Source: Strix aluco
Taxonomy: Eukaryota; Chordata; Aves; Strigiformes; Strigidae
Length of the DNA stretch: 64,000 nucleotides
Direction of reading: 5' to 3'
NCBI RefSeq assembly: GCF_031877795.1
Contig: NC_133971.1
Location: 3,466,195 to 3,530,194 of the forward strand
How positions within the stretch are numbered: position 1 is the stretch's first letter; each line of letters begins with the position of its first letter. The position numbers and the translations under genes are program-made. Under the pieces are notes generated by a model that had not been told where the DNA came from, ran no database searches, and worked only from the letters and a program-made list of their open reading frames with translations. Below, piece after piece: positions 63,308-64,000 of this stretch.

Positions 63308-64000
63308 GAGCCAACAAAAAAACCTGTGAAGAAAATCCTTTGAACCCAGGCTTGAGGTATCCACCCTTGAAAAGAGTGGAAGTTTTCACTAAAGAGTCTT
63401 TGCTTTCCATTCAAAGGAAGCTTTTAGAGGATTATACAACCTGTGATTTTTCTATAAATTATTGTTATATCAGTGGTTATGCTAATGTGAGTTGCATTAC
63501 TAGCTGACTGTTCCTTTAGCCTTAAAATAGCTTTCTGACATCTTCCAGTTTCCCTCGCTCACCCTGTCTCCTGGCTTGTGTGGAAGAAGGAGGTAGGAGA
63601 AGGGCCCTGCTTTTCTCTTTCACACTTTATTTTTTTAATGACAGAAAAAGGTAAAATGTTTTGTTATTATGAAGTTTTATGATTAATTTTGATTTTTAAA
63701 AAAAGAAAGAAGCAAACCAGAATTGATATGTGTTTCTTACTGTGAGCAACTGAGGGATTACACCCAGGCTTTAATGTTTTCTCAAATGTCATTGCAGTGA
63801 ATGGGTTGGCAGGAGGAAATTACCACCTTTCCTTCTCTTTTTATCAGTGACTAGGTACACTGGATGCATGGGAGTAACTATAGGCTTCTATTGGAAACAT
63901 TAGGAAAAAATTTAAATGTCATCCCTACTCCCAAAGAGTATCTGGGCAGACTGAGAATAGAAAAACCTTCCCCAACTTTTACCAACCTTGTCAGAGCTGC

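Larger units (their letters stand above)
46286..64000. other. Intergenic region right of CETN3
   Basis: About 17.7 kb in which I can support no gene. Open frames up to 170 codons exist on both strands but show no domain, no consistent splice structure and no family resemblance. Contents seen: an isolated GC-rich block near 49300-49660, T and A homopolymers (57084-57106 T, 63285-63307 A), a C24 run, and a TA/CA-rich repeat near 58440-58575. In mammals this side of CETN3 opens into the gene-poor region toward MEF2C. Confidence 0.6.

Overview
The window is vertebrate nuclear DNA and almost certainly avian. The interspersed repeats are CR1 LINEs ending in the ATTCTGTG octamer, with solo LTR-like elements, and there is no sign of Alu, B1 or L1. 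Three conserved genes appear in the order POLR3G (minus), MBLAC2 (plus), CETN3 (plus). This is the gene neighbourhood known from human 5q14.3, read in the opposite direction. In birds that block is expected on the Z chromosome; this is inference from synteny, not visible in the bases.

Layout. Positions 1-13768 hold the complete POLR3G coding sequence on the minus strand: seven coding exons, 221 residues, all junctions GT-AG. Its 3' UTR runs off the left edge. Intron 5 holds a reverse-oriented CR1, and intron 1 an LTR-like block with CCAAT and TATA boxes. A GC-rich head-to-head promoter region (about 16060-17350) separates POLR3G from MBLAC2. It contains a degenerate CCTCAG-rich minisatellite. 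MBLAC2 has two coding exons (16842-17286 and 20793-21178, 276 residues). Its intron carries a CR1 inserted into another CR1 with a visible target-site duplication. The 3' UTR probably ends near 24.4 kb, and an ERVL-type solo LTR follows at once. From 25.5 to 31.5 kb no gene is recognised. At about 31.6-32.57 kb lies a processed pseudogene of ATP6V1D, directly followed by a CR1 3' end. A second CpG island at 33.2-34.2 kb is the CETN3 promoter. CETN3 has five coding exons (33873-45883, 167 residues). Beyond about 46.3 kb the window is intergenic to its right edge, with simple repeats, homopolymer runs and no supportable gene.

Function. The three genes are housekeeping genes with unrelated jobs. 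POLR3G (RPC7) belongs to the RPC3/RPC6/RPC7 subcomplex of RNA polymerase III. MBLAC2 is a metallo-beta-lactamase-fold acyl-CoA thioesterase. CETN3 is a centrosomal EF-hand protein.

The most unusual item is the ATP6V1D retrocopy fused to a CR1 3' end. The arrangement (mRNA copy, poly(A), then 5'-truncated CR1 with terminal octamers) is what template switching by the CR1 reverse transcriptase during target-primed integration would leave. No new protein-coding system was found.
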